The notes under the pieces were generated by a model, which did no database searches, was not told the origin of the DNA, and saw only the letters and a list, made by a program, of their open reading frames with translations. 64,000 nt of DNA from Paramecium sonneborni (taxonomy: Eukaryota; Ciliophora; Oligohymenophorea; Peniculida; Parameciidae). The DNA lies in contig CAJJDN010000088.1 of assembly GCA_905182985.1 (NCBI GenBank), positions 124,001 to 188,000 on the forward strand. Reading direction: 5' to 3'. A program made the translations under genes and the position numbers. Positions within the stretch are counted from its first letter, which is position 1, and each line of letters starts with the position of its first letter. Positions 1 through 12,227 of the stretch are shown here, piece by piece.

Positions 1-183
1 ATTATCATCAAGTTCTTGAATAGAATCATGTCTCTCTTAATTTTTAATTTCAAAAGGATTGGAGTTGGGAAAGACAATTCCGAATTACTCTTGTGCAATT
101 TGTCTCATCTGAAGAATTTTTAGTTTAGTTTGTTCAGCTTTCTTATTGATTCGATCCTACTCTTAAGGAAAATAAATTGCCAT
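1..183 (-). CDS. unrecognised Gln/Lys-rich protein, 5' end only (runs off the left edge)
   Basis: An open frame begins with ATG at 183 and stays open to the window edge, with Gln codons TAA and TAG in frame. The 61 visible residues are charged and helical (Q, K, E rich) and become more mixed towards the edge. The start is 25 bp from the stop of the large upstream gene on the same strand, so the two genes are almost contiguous, as is usual in Paramecium. No family is recognisable from this fragment. The start choice is supported by the TGA of the neighbour just before it. Confidence 0.6.
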
Positions 184-207
184 AAGTTTTATTTATGATT
201 TTATATA

Positions 208-3200
208 TCATTGTTATTCTTCTTGGTTTTAGTTAGGGGATTGATATTATTATAAGAAGAATGTTTATGTGCCTTTAACAATTCTTCCTGAGTTAAATCC
301 TTGATTAGCTAAAAGGGCAGATAGGATTCTATCTGGAGGAGGTGCAGGATCAACTGGCCATTCTCTTGGTTCTGGAGAGGTAGTAAAGGCTCCATCGCCA
401 ATACCCAAATACCAATCAAAAGCTTCACCCTTTAAGATATAGGATAAATAAATACATCAAATTATTTTCCATATCCATCCTCAGAGAAGAAAACACTTAA
501 ATAATTTGGAACAAAATGATAGATATCTTCAAAGAGATATGAATTAGATGTTTAGTCAATCTATCTAATATATGCATAAGCTTATTTAAGATGGAAAGAG
601 TAACCAAAGTAGAAGTATGTCCATTTACCCCAATATTTACCTATATCGAACTTTTTATCAACTAAAAATATATTAATAATATACTTGATCCTTAATCATC
701 ATCTGCAGTTTCAATATCTCCATAATCATAAGTACTAAAATACCAAACACCTTTATCTATAAAGATGGAAAGTGTTCTATCTCCTGCATTATCATTATCA
801 GCCTATATATCAGGAGTATTCTAAGTAACTCTAACAAGAGAAGTCCAATCAGTAACATTCTTTAATTTATTTCCTTTGGCAAATCCATAAACACTATATT
901 CAAATACTCCACTATATTTCTCCTCATAAGATTTAAATACTCTTTAAGTCATCTTAGCCTTTTCTACTTAAACTGGTTCATTATCTTATTTATCTTTATA
1001 TGGTGGATAAGGTCTGAATTTAGGAACAACAACATTCAATAAATCTTCACTTGAATCAATATAACTGTCCTTGCCTAAGAATGCTCTTGGATCAAACAAT
1101 TTTCCTTAAAATGCTGAATGTCCAAATTCTTTCTTTCCAATCACAAGTCTAGCATAATCTCTTAATAACCAATGTTTGGCACTATCAATTTCTACTCTCT
1201 TAACAACATTTTAATGAGTAATATACACATATCCAATACCTTTTGGTCCTGTTGGCATTCTCTTATAACAGAAATAGATGAAATTCCAATATCCTTCTAA
1301 TTCTTTATCAAATTTAGTTCCTGTTGTTATTTCATTCTTATCAAGTACAGCATCATATGTACTAAATTTATATTCACCTCTTCCAACAAATGCTGATACT
1401 GTTCTATCTCCATTCTTTTAGGCATCTTCATATTAAGCATTTGTAGTGAATCTGAAAATTGAATGGGACTCTGCTTTCTCCAATAATATAAATGGATAAT
1501 TCATCAACCATCTTGTCCATAAACCTATACCATATTCATATATAGCTTCAATATCAGATCCTGGGAAATTACTCTCTGTAAATTCAACATCTAATGCTGG
1601 TTAATCATCTTTTGCAACAATCAAAGCATCATTATCATTTTATACAAAGAATTCAAAATAATTATTCAATTTATATGGAATCCAAGCAGGTAAATCTACT
1701 TCTACTTCTACCTTATCAACATAATGCCAACATTATGTACTACCATAACAAGCATGAACATGTCTTGATTTTCCAATAAAGTTCTTATTTATTCCATCTT
1801 TACCAAAATATACAGCTAAGTATTTTGGTGAAAAATGCAATACTTTCTTTAATAGACCTCCTTTGCTAATATCTGGGAAACCTAAGAACCAACCTGCATA
1901 TTCATCTTATCTTGAATATCCTACCCAAATATACATCCAAATTCCTCTGTATTCTCCTAATGCTATATTTGCATTTCTATTCACTGTAAATTCACTATCA
2001 ATAAAACCTATATCGTATGTTCCGAATTCCATATCTCCACCTTTTTGAACTACTGATAAGGTTCTATCTCCTAACAAATCAGCATCTTTTAAAAATCCTA
2101 CTTCATTATTAGTTAATCTAATAACTGTTTGAGCTTCAGTATCATCTAAACTACCATAATATTTGAACCATCCATAAACTGAATATTATTGAGTTTCTGT
2201 TGCTCCATCTTCATAAACAAAAGTCTCATAACTTTCAGTATCCTTATTATCACCACCTTAAATCTCATAATCTTTAGTTCCTAATTCTTCATCAACTGGA
2301 ACTTTGTATTATTCAATCCATGTTTCATATTCATCAATTTCATTTATAAATGAGCCTCTTCCAAATCTAACAACTGCATGAGCAATTCTTCCATTAAATC
2401 CATAAACACTTGATGATTTCCATTATCCAACATAAAAACGTACATAATTATTAGCAGGATCAGCATCAAATGGATCAAATACTGTTCTTTATACTTACTT
2501 CAATTTATTAAAATTAACATAACCAACTGCTATTTATTTCAATTTTGAATAACTGAAATAAATGTAATTCCAATAACCATCTAAATTCTTTCCATAATTT
2601 ACAGGTCTTGATGAACTAGCCCAGAATTCATAGTTTCCTTTTCCAATATATACAGCAAATTCAGCCTCATCTTAATCTGTGAATCCTAATCTTCCAACCA
2701 AAATACGTTCAGGTTTTTCATAAATTCTAGAAGGATTTGTGATAAAGAATTTAGTCCACATACCGAAACCATATTCATAAACACCATCTGTAACCCAATC
2801 TGGTTCATCATGAAGTAATGTGTCATATTCAGATTCTGTTTTGTGATTCATCCATTTTGCTTCATATGTCTTTAATTAAACTCCTGGCCATAATTTAATC
2901 TTACCAATCTTATAATCATCAAAATCAGTAGCATGTCCCCAAGCTCCTTTTCCAAATCTGATTGTTGTATATGCTGTCTTACCATGGAAGAAATACTTTA
3001 ATCCTTATCCCAAATACAATGCCCAATATTTAGCAACAACATGCCATCCTTTGAATTATTTTTCAGCTTTGCTTTCAGGCCATTCAATATAATATTAGAA
3101 ATCTCCATTATTGTATCCAAAATATGCATATGTCCATAATTATTGTGATTCTTAAGCAATAGTAACTGTTTCAACAATGTCACTAAACTTATCTTTCTCT

Positions 3201-5726
3201 TCAACTGTATAAGTAGAGAATTCATATTCATTTTATTCAGTTTACCATAAAGAAAGTACCTTTTCTCCATGAGCAACGTCTCCTGAATCTGGTTCATTTG
3301 ATGTGAATCTAAATATAACTTAATGAGCTTTTTCAGTTCTTCTGACATATCTAAACCAAGTAGATACTGAGTATTCTCTATATCCATTCAAATCCCAATG
3401 GAATTTAGGTTCTGTGACTAATCCATCATATTCAACCTTGTCATAATGTTATTCCTCCTTATATTCCAAATCAGGATCTGTTGGTACTGTATATTTAGTC
3501 TCAATAAGTGTCTTCATTTCTTCCTCTGTCTCTACAAAGGAATTCTTATTCAAAACAACTCTAACATTAGTGATGACTCCATTGAATCCTTTGAATCCAC
3601 TCCAAATTCCTGATTAAAATCTAATAGTTTTAACAATAGCTGGTTAAGTAACAGTGAAAGTAACAGTTTTAATCACTTAAGTTCTACCCCAATAGATATA
3701 ACCATTAGCTTTACCTTCTTTATATCCGAAATAAACATAAATCCATTCAGCATCTAAATACTTTCCATAATCTAATTATAATTCAGTAACAACATCTCCT
3801 TCAAATACTTAGAAATTATAGAATCCTTCTCCAATAGTTGTAAGTAATCTATTTGTATCATCTCCACTAATTCCTCCAACTGCTAAGACTTCTTTCTTTT
3901 CAGAAATCTTAACTTTTCCATTATATCTAAAGTATGTCCACAAACCATAACTATATTCAACTGATTTTTTAATTTTACTATCAGGTCCATCTTCAACATC
4001 TTTTTCCCATGGTGATGTTTCTTAAGTAACAACACTATCAGTTTTTTCATCTAAAGTATAAACAATTTATTCTAATGGCTCATCAAATTCTAATCTACCA
4101 AAATCATCATCATCTTCTATTTCTTCAAAAATTTCTTCTACAATTTCTTCTACTATCTCTTCTACAATTTCTTCATAAACAGTTTCTTCTTCTTCAACAA
4201 CTTTATCATCATCAGGTGTTGGTTCAACTTCTACTTCTTCTTCTGGTTCTTCTTCAACAATTTCTTCAACTGGTTCTTCTTCTGGTTCAGGTTAAGGTTC
4301 TGGTTCTGGTTCTGGTTAAGGTTCTGGTTATGGTTATGGTTTAGGTTCATCCTCATCATCTTCAACAATAATAATAATAGGTTATTCTTAACATCCTGGA
4401 TATCCACAACTTGGTTAATAAGCACTAGGTCCTGTAGCTGCATCAATTAATGTATCAATTAAATCTTCTAATACATCATCTCCACATCCATCTTCTTCTT
4501 CTGATTCCCAGGTAAATTCCTCTTCTTCTTCTTCTTCCTCTTCTGATATTGGTTCAGGTACTGGTTCACATTCCTTAGCTTTTTAAGCTTCATCAGCTAA
4601 TCTCTATGCTTCTTCTGCTCTTTTTTTTGCTTCTTCAGCAGCTTCTAAAGCTTCCTTCAATCTTCTTTAAGCTTCATCTGCATCTAAACAAGCTTCTTCT
4701 TCTCTATTTTAAGCATCTTCTAAAGCTTATTATGATGCTGCTGCTCTATCAGCTGCTTCTTATGCCTCTCTTGCATCTCTTTCAGCTTCTGTCTCAGCTT
4801 CTTATTCTGCTTATTTTGCTGCATCTAATTCTTATTCTGCCTCTTATTCTAATTCTTCTGCTAATTCCAATTCTTTTTCAGCTTCTTATTCTAATAATTC
4901 AGCTTCTTCAGGAGTAATATCTACTCTATTTTTTAATTCTTCTAATTCTCTGGCTTCCTCTTCTTTTCTTCTTTCCTCTTCTGCTGCTGCTTCTGCTGCC
5001 TCTCTTGCCTCTTATTCTGCTCTCTATCTTGCTTCCTCTTCTTCTTATTCTTTTCTTCTTTCTTCCTCTTCTGCTCTAGCATCAGCTTCCAATTAAGATG
5101 CCCATTAATCTTTACATTAAGAAGTCTTCTCATTCACTCTTGTTGCAAGATCATATAATTAATCAATTTCAACTGGGATTGTATTTAATTATAATTAGAT
5201 CTCTGTTATCTATTAAATCAACTCAGATATCTTTATAGCAATAGTTTAAGCAAGTTATAACTTGTCTTCATCACCTAAAAAATTCATAACTATTATTACT
5301 TTTTGCTTTATTCAATACTTCCAAATATCCCAAAATATCATTTATATCATACCAACTTGAATTTGCCTCTATCTAAGACAATGATTTAAAATGTTTAGAT
5401 ATTTGATGATGCAACTATTTTAGTTAAATAAATGATCCATCTTATATATGCTAAACTGTCAATAATACTCTATCAACAAGAGCTTTCACCATTGCTAATA
5501 CTTATAAATCACCATCAAATCCATCTTTGTGTTTTATAATGTCAATCCATTGATCTATATCATGTTATGCTCCCAACTATTCTTTGTAACCTGGGTTCTC
5601 ACATGTCCAACTTGATGGATCTATTGATAAAATTGATTCTAGTGGAGTAATCTGCATTCTAGCAGATGTTTTAAACTGTAAAGACATGCTGACCAACAGC
5701 CATGCCAATAGCAATTGTTTTAACAT
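208..5726 (-). CDS. giant secreted protein: coiled coil, acidic region and tandem concanavalin/LamG-like repeats
   Basis: About 1814 residues in four exons; introns of 25, 23 and 26 nt restore the frame exactly. Residues 1-22 form a hydrophobic signal peptide. Residues 200-380 are a Glu/Ala/Arg-rich coiled coil. Residues 390-550 are an acidic stretch with Pro-Glu and Glu-Glu runs. From about residue 570 to the end there are several diverged repeats of roughly 200 residues. Each has a Y-x-Y-G-x-x-x-W-T-x-F element, then a GD-R-T-(L/V)-S element, then G-Y-W-N-(Y/F)-I-Y-F, then a G-K-x-x-(W/F)-x-H element. This pattern of short beta strands resembles concanavalin-like or LamG folds known from large ciliate surface proteins. 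A secreted, carbohydrate-binding or structural role is inferred. Short Gln-rich tail before TGA. The frame is certain; the domain name is an inference. Confidence 0.8.
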
Positions 5727-6400
5727 AATTTTATTTATAATCCGTTTTTCAATACATTTAATACATTTTTAAAAACCACTCATTTATCAATTCATTATTT
5801 TCTTTACGGTTTTTTGGTTTCTATTGTTACAATTGTATCGTTTCTATTTCCTTGAAAAATTATACAACCAATTTAAATATATATAGTAAAAATGATATTT
5901 CTATCTTAGCATATTTTTTCATTCGATTGGTCATATGAATTTGATTACTAAACTTATAATATTTAAGATACAATAATTTACATAACTTATTGATTCATTT
6001 TGAATAAAATTATTCATTGTTATTATTCTTTATCAAATCATTTTAATTTAACTCTAAAATCCTATTTATCTATTTAAGAAAAATAAGATCTTATTAATTA
6101 AGAAATGTTTTTCTAAATAAATTTTGATTTACTTTATATTTTTAAAGGATTTTTTGTAATCTTTAACAGCAAAATCAAATTTAATTGAAAATGATTTTTT
6201 ATCCAAATCATCATAATATTAAAATTATTTGGGTTAAAGATATTTAAAAGAATAATCCAATCCCTTATTAAATGAAAAGACACTTTTTACAATGTTATGT
6301 TTAATTAAAAATCACATAAACAGTTATTTCATTCCAAAATAAATATTTTTGTATTATTATTTCTATTAGATGCAATTGATAATTTTAATTTGAATTAAAT
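5727..6400. other. intergenic, nothing seen
   Basis: This AT-rich spacer separates the divergent starts of the large secreted protein gene (minus) and the two-TM protein gene (plus). It should contain both promoters. I see no open frame with coding character and no RNA gene. Confidence 0.5.
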
Positions 6401-7058
6401 ATGGCATTAAATAATTCAGAATAAGTGATTAAATTTTTACGTGAGACTGAGAAATTGGATCCAAAATCATATTAATCCTTATTGAAAATAGCTGAGAATA
6501 AGCCAATTCACCTTTATGAAATTGGAAAACTTACAAAATTATTATTATTAGGCTCAAGATATTAGGTAATATTTTACACAATATTTGGTCTTGGATATAT
6601 GGGAATTATTGGATAATAAAAGTACTAATAATTGTTGATTGATTTAGAAAAAGTTGATAAAACTCAGAAATATTATGAAATGTAATATCAAAATATAAAT
6701 TAGAAAATAAGATCAAATAGAATCTAAAATTAAGAAATTAAAAGTGGTTGCTGTATTATTTGGACTTACTTCTACACTTGGTCTATTCGTAACTTAAAGA
6801 ATGGGTTAAAAAATACCAAAAAGTTTATGGTTTTTACCAAATGGGGAATTCAAATTAACATTTTATTCATTTTTTGGGTTTAAGAAGCATATAGTTGCTC
6901 CTATTTCTGATTTTTCCCTTTACAATTCATCGAGTAAAATAAATAAAACAGTTATGATGAGATATAAAACTAAAGAACTATCTACTATTGGAACTGGAGT
7001 CTCACATAGCAATCTAATAAGATATATTTTATAAGATCAAACTAATAACAAAATATGA
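6401..7058 (+). CDS. small protein with two membrane segments, possibly mitochondrial
   Basis: 211 residues in two exons; a 22-nt intron splits the frame after a Lys/Glu-rich stretch. A hydrophobic segment at about residues 58-72 is followed by a charged helix and then a second hydrophobic segment near residues 110-127. After that comes a soluble tail with the element SLWFLPNGE. The hairpin-plus-tail layout resembles the TMEM70/TMEM186/TMEM223 group of mitochondrial inner-membrane assembly factors, but no decisive motif is visible. The assignment is a guess. The gene itself is well supported by the splice-restored frame and a TGA stop. It converges with the LRR/EF-hand gene. Confidence 0.65.
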
Positions 7059-7391
7059 GAGTTTTAAACAAACCTATTTAATATTTTTATGTCTATATAA
7101 TTAAAATGAATAAATTATGTAATCTAATTTATATTTTTTTTCTTAGAGTTTAACTTTGATTGAAAACTCTCAATATAGAAGCTATAAAGTTCTTGTTGTA
7201 AAATAATTTATGAAAAGTTAGAATAAATTAAGTTTTAGTTACATCTCTCATACTCTATGATAAATTTAACAAAAAAATTATAATTGTATAAGTTTAAATT
7301 ATATAATTTATCCTTATTTATTTACTTATTATTATTAACTATAAAATTATATTTCAAAGTTGTATTCAATAATCATAAAGCTTAATAAAAA
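7059..7391. other. convergent 3' spacer, nothing seen
   Basis: This 333-bp AT-rich spacer lies between two convergent stops. It should hold both 3' ends. No coding frame or hairpin terminator stands out. Confidence 0.45.
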
Positions 7392-9575
7392 TCATTATTC
7401 TGATATTTTTTATAGTATTTGAATTTATCCATTAGAGCCAGGTACAGATTCTGATGAGAACAAAGTCACACATTATGAAAATGTTATTTATTAATGGCTA
7501 TAAGGATCAATGATATTCAGATATTTTTAGATATCAAGATCTTCGGCTCCAAAATTTAAGACTTCAATCAAATTTCGAAATTCATTCTAATTAAGTTGAT
7601 ATTATATTTACTTCATCAATAATTCCATTGGCATCTGTGTCCATTTACTTAAAAGTTACAATAAATTTCTTCAAATATTTCTCATGAGATTTTAATTAGA
7701 AGTCTAATATAATTTTCTAAAAGACAGAATATTCTAATTTATATTTATCTCTTTCTTAAAGTAAGGATAATTGTTCTTCCCTAGTTAATCTTCTATCTGG
7801 ATTTTTTTGAGGTACTATATAGTATTATTTTAATTTATTAAGGAGTAATTCAGAATCTTCTTAATTATACATATATTTGATAATATCTACAGCTTCTTCT
7901 TCATAAAGTTGTCCATTTATTCTTTAATTGAGCATTTCCTTAATTTCTGCTTGGTGCTTCAAAGGAAACTTTCCTCTAAGGTACATCTTTTGATATGATG
8001 AAAAAATACCTTTAATAACTCTTGCATAGTATTTTTGACTTATGTTTAAACAAAGCGAAATTCTTCATCACATTCATTTCTTAAGATTTTTCCAAATACA
8101 GCTACATCATTATCTTCTGCAGAATATTTTTTCAATGCATTTATTATAGATGTAGCCCATTCTATAATAAGACTCTTAAGTCCATATTTCTGATTTAGAA
8201 ATGTATACATATGTTATTCCATAGTTTCTCTAGGTAATTTAGATTCTGCACACTTCTAATCGAATTTCTGTTTACTTTCATAAATTTCATTAATAACATC
8301 CTTTAATTGTTTCAATGTCAAATGTCTAACATTTATTTATTGAGGGACTGATGTTATATTCTAGGATTATTTTGATTAAAAAATGGCATTATTTTATTGA
8401 ATTGTTGATGATTAATGATTTTTTGTATAATTTTAAGATTGATAAGAATCATTTTATTTTATTAAATGTTCTGAATTAGGTAATGAAGACCTATCACCTT
8501 TTGAATGTTTAATTAATAAATCTAAATATCTTTTATTTTCTTTTTCTAATTCAGCATTTTATTATTAAAGTTCAGATAATTCTTATCTTAATCTATTTTC
8601 AACTGCTTTATCTCCTTATTGAATTTGATTTACTTATTTTTTATTTTCTATAACTTATGATGTATTTTTAGATTGAGATTTGTGATTTTAAATCACATTT
8701 GACATATCATTAAAAATTTGCAAATGCATATCATGAATTTTAGTAATTATGACATCTAATTTCTTGTCATTAACTTTAAAATGTTTCATGATTGATTTAA
8801 AACAAATTTCATATAAATTAAATTTTGCCTAAAATAAAGAGAAAAATTACTGTTAAAATAAAAAGATTAGTAAGATGATCAGGATTATTTTATTTAAGCT
8901 TTGATTATAAATCAAGCATAATTGTTCTTATTTATTAATCAAATTATTTATCTTCTTGCTCATCCTTCTTATATTCTCTAATACTATCATATAATATCTA
9001 AAATATTAATCAAAAATACAGCCATTTATTCTAGATCATATTATTAGAGTGTAATATCTTAAACAGCACTTATAGATCTCTCAGATTATTGCTCACTTTA
9101 CTATTCTAAAGTTTCATCAGGTTCTTCTTAATCTCCATTTATTTTTTGAGAATTCAAAATTTAAAGATTAGTTAGGCATTCTAAAATGAATTGTTCTTCT
9201 TCTTTTGATTGTAAGGTAATTTCAAGATGTATCAAATTAGGCATTGTTGATAATGCATCTACAACTTGGCTTAACTATATAATTCCTATGTAGAGTATAC
9301 ATCAGAGAATATATTATTTGAGATATCAAGTACTTCAACAGTATCCAATAAACTTAAATCATCTGGTAAGTAAGCCAAACGATTTCCATGTAAATTAAGC
9401 TAACTAACTCATTTAGATTTTACTTCTTTTAAATTGCTGAAATTCGCTAATTATGGTAATAATTCCTCTAAATTTTCAATTGATCTAATATACTATTAAA
9501 ATTATACTTAAATTCCAAATCTATTATTGAAACACCAGTTCCTTATGTTTTTAGAATATGTTATAAAACTTCCAT
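7392..9575 (-). CDS. leucine-rich-repeat and EF-hand protein with central coiled coil
   Basis: 672 residues in eight exons, with seven introns of 22-26 nt; the total is an exact codon multiple. Residues about 20-110 show leucine-rich repeats (for example LKELNLHGNRLAYLPDDL, then VEVLDISNNIFSD). A Gln/Glu/Lys coiled coil with Ser/Asn-rich linkers follows at about 200-330. The last 80 residues hold one canonical EF-hand loop, D-T-D-A-N-G-I-I-D-E-N-E, near residue 598; an intron falls inside it. The loop has acidic residues at positions 1, 3 and 12, so it should bind calcium. LRR plus EF-hand proteins of this type are often flagellar or basal-body components, which is inference here. Without the fifth intron the gene would be split in two at 8789, where a Met lies just after the splice. 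Confidence 0.8.
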
Positions 9576-10716
9576 TATATAAATTGACTTTTTTTTTTGA
9601 ATTAAAATAATTAATTTTAATCTTCCTCTTGATTAATATAATATTAGAATGAAGTAAAAAGCTTAGGAATTAGAAATGGAAGTATGATTTTCTGTTTTTC
9701 TAATATTATTTGATTCTTTTGATTTTTCAAACTACATATATAAATCATTTTCAAAGTAACAATGTTGATTTTTTTTCCTTTTTGTTCTATACAATAATAA
9801 ATATTTTAAGTAAGTAGATTTATCTTTTAATTATTAAAATAGATAACATATCTAATTATATTATAATTGTTTAAAATCTCATCTAAAACTAATAAAAATT
9901 AATGGGTTGTTTAACTTAAAAAAATTTTGGAGCCAAAATAAAACTAAGAAACGTTAATTGAGAATGATGAAAATCAGTCTTTCTAACAAAATATTCTTTT
10001 ACTCATTAACTATAATATAATATTTATGAAACTAAATTAACTATTATTTATATTTCATTATAATCATATATGTAATGATAATAAGAACAGTCTTAAAAAT
10101 TATTTTGTAAAAAAAGTTTAGGAAAAATTATTTTATGTAAATTCAAGTTTTAGGTTTTTATTATCTTATTTTTTAAGTGTTTATTTTGAAATGATTAATT
10201 AAGAAATTAAAAGAAGAATAGGAAGATTTAGATATAATTAGTGTTAGTTAATTTAAATCAAAAGCATAATTTTAAAATGAATTTTATAGAAAGTAGTATA
10301 ATTTTAATATAAAAGTAAATGAGTAATTAATTATATCAGTTTTACAAATAATATACATCTTTAAATAAAAGATGAAAATATAAAGCAATTCTTATGTATT
10401 TTTTTTATTAAGAAGAAATGAATTTGAAAAAATAATGATAAGAAGCAAAAATAATAAATTTTGGAGTCAATAATTTAGATTTGATGAATGATCAATAATT
10501 GGTAAATTTTGATTGATACTAAAATTAATTAGATAAATTCAAATGTAATATTTTTTAGAGATGAAAACAACAAAATATAATAATTTAGATTATTGCTGAA
10601 TGATTAAAAGAATAATAGTTGATTTTTGATATTTTAGGAAATATGTCTATGTTTATTAATATTGGAAAAGTAGAATAATTATGATTATGATTTTGGTTGA
10701 ATATGTTTGAATAATA
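9576..10716. other. long gene-free stretch, possibly decayed sequence
   Basis: About 1.1 kb with no convincing gene on either strand. Several short frames of 20-40 codons occur on the plus strand around 10190-10490, some with charged residues. None can be extended by plausible splicing. Random frames are long when only TGA is a stop, so I do not call any of them. Confidence 0.4.
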
Positions 10717-10995
10717 TCAGATAATGTCATCATGATAATTTCTATATCTTGTTAGACGAACAGAATTTTCAGCATAAGCAAATTGATGAGTATTGTAGGT
10801 GGCTAATTTGATAATGAGAGTTATACTTAAAAATGGTATTATACTTGAAGCTGCAAATATTGTTCTGGCAGTGAAATTATAAATATGTTGTACAGTTTAG
10901 AAACTTTATAAACCAAATACAAAATTCCATGGCCATGTCACAAGTTTTCTAACTTAATTTCTTTAATCAATAAAATCGAGTGTTCTTTCTGACAT
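10717..10995 (-). CDS. 92-residue single-pass membrane protein
   Basis: An uninterrupted frame of 93 codons runs from ATG to TGA with several TAA Gln codons. The N-terminal half is polar and includes VTWPWNFVFG. A hydrophobic segment lies at about residues 45-66, followed by a basic tail rich in Arg and Tyr. Aromatic-rich small proteins with one TM helix are common among mitochondrial complex subunits, but I do not recognise this one. It is divergent to the MORN/IQ gene, 66 bp away. The composition is far from random AT-rich sequence (many Arg, Trp, Pro and Ala), so the gene is credible. Confidence 0.7.
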
Positions 10996-11061
10996 TTATT
11001 CTTGATATTTATATTATTATTTGGTTAGATTTAATTTTTTAATTATATATAATAATTAAAT

Positions 11062-11752
11062 ATGGGTATCTGTACATCTGATCCTTTACCAGGAGGTATA
11101 GAATAAAATGAGACAAAGCCTGAAGATATTAAACCAATTAAAAATGATTAAAACTTAAAATAATAAGAAAAAGAAGAAAACGATGCTGCTGTGAAAATTT
11201 AAAGTGGTTTAAGAGGAAAAAAAGCCAAACAAGAGCTATAAAAAAAAAAAGAAGAACTGGAATAAGATAAACCTAAAGATTGGGTTGAACAAAAAGTAAA
11301 CTTTGAGGAGCCAGCTTTACCAACAGTTTTTAAAGAAAGAGTCAACTATAAACCAACAAATGAAGATCGATTCTTTCCTCCTTATTAAGGACCAGATGGA
11401 AGCATTTACAATGGATAATGGAATAAAGGAGAAGTTAATGGATATGGATAAATGTTAAAACAAGATGGATTATATCTTAAAGGTTTATGGAAATAAAATA
11501 TATTTTAAGAAGGAGGAATACTTTATCCAAATGGAGAATATTATGTAAATCTAATTATAATATTAATTATAGATTGGGACAGCAAATTATGGTGAACGAT
11601 TTTTTAATAATGGAGTAATTTATAAAGGAGAAACAGATTTTGGAACTCCACATGGTTTGGGTGAAGAGACAAATCCAAATGGAACAAAATTTAAAGTTTC
11701 TTATTAAAATGGATAAAAGATTGAATCAGATAATAGTCATTAAAATCATTGA
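11062..11752 (+). CDS. MORN-repeat protein with IQ motif and N-terminal acylation signal
   Basis: 220 residues with one 28-nt intron. The N-terminus MGICTSDP has Gly2 for N-myristoylation and Cys4 for palmitoylation, pointing to a membrane attachment. Residues about 48-62 contain VKIQSGLRGKKAKQEL, a good IQ calmodulin-binding motif inside a charged helix. Residues about 110-205 carry four or so MORN repeats (Y-x-G-x-W-x-x-G-x-x-x-G-x-G, and L-Y-P-N-G-E-Y-Y). MORN proteins of this build are common in ciliates and sit at the cortex or in cilia. Function beyond membrane and calmodulin association is inference. Confidence 0.82.
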
Positions 11753-12227
11753 TTTTGGCTAATTTGAATTATAAAACAAAAATTGCATATTCTTTTATTT
11801 TAGAAAAATTCTTTTATGTTTTCTTTATTATGTATCTTAGAATAGATTAATTAACTTTATTAAATTATCTATTCTATATGATTGTTTAATTTATTATCAA
11901 TTAACTTAAAATAATCATTTTTTCACTTAGTATTATTAATGTAAATTTCTTAATGATTTATATGATTTTTATAAAATTACCATAGCTCTTTTCAATTATG
12001 TTATGATTACTTTTTATTCTTAATAGAATAAGGTTGAAGAACAGTTGTGGCATGATTTTTATTTTTTTTTAAATAAAATTGCTTTTTACGTTATTTTTTA
12101 GCAAATAGTAAATTTTAAGAATTTAAAGATAATTATAAATAATTATTTAAAGGTAAAAGTAAACAAAATAAAGATATTTAATAGAAATAATTAATAATAA
12201 ATTATGAATAAAATTTAGCTAGTATAA
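11753..12227. other. convergent 3' spacer, nothing seen
   Basis: 475 bp between the stops of the MORN/IQ gene and the C2-domain gene. It is AT-rich, with no supported gene on either strand. Confidence 0.45.

Noticed and set aside
4075..5133. Several open frames of 60-100 codons rich in Leu, Gln and Lys, on both strands
   Set aside because: They are shadows of the low-complexity Glu/Ala and Pro-Glu coding region of the large secreted protein gene.
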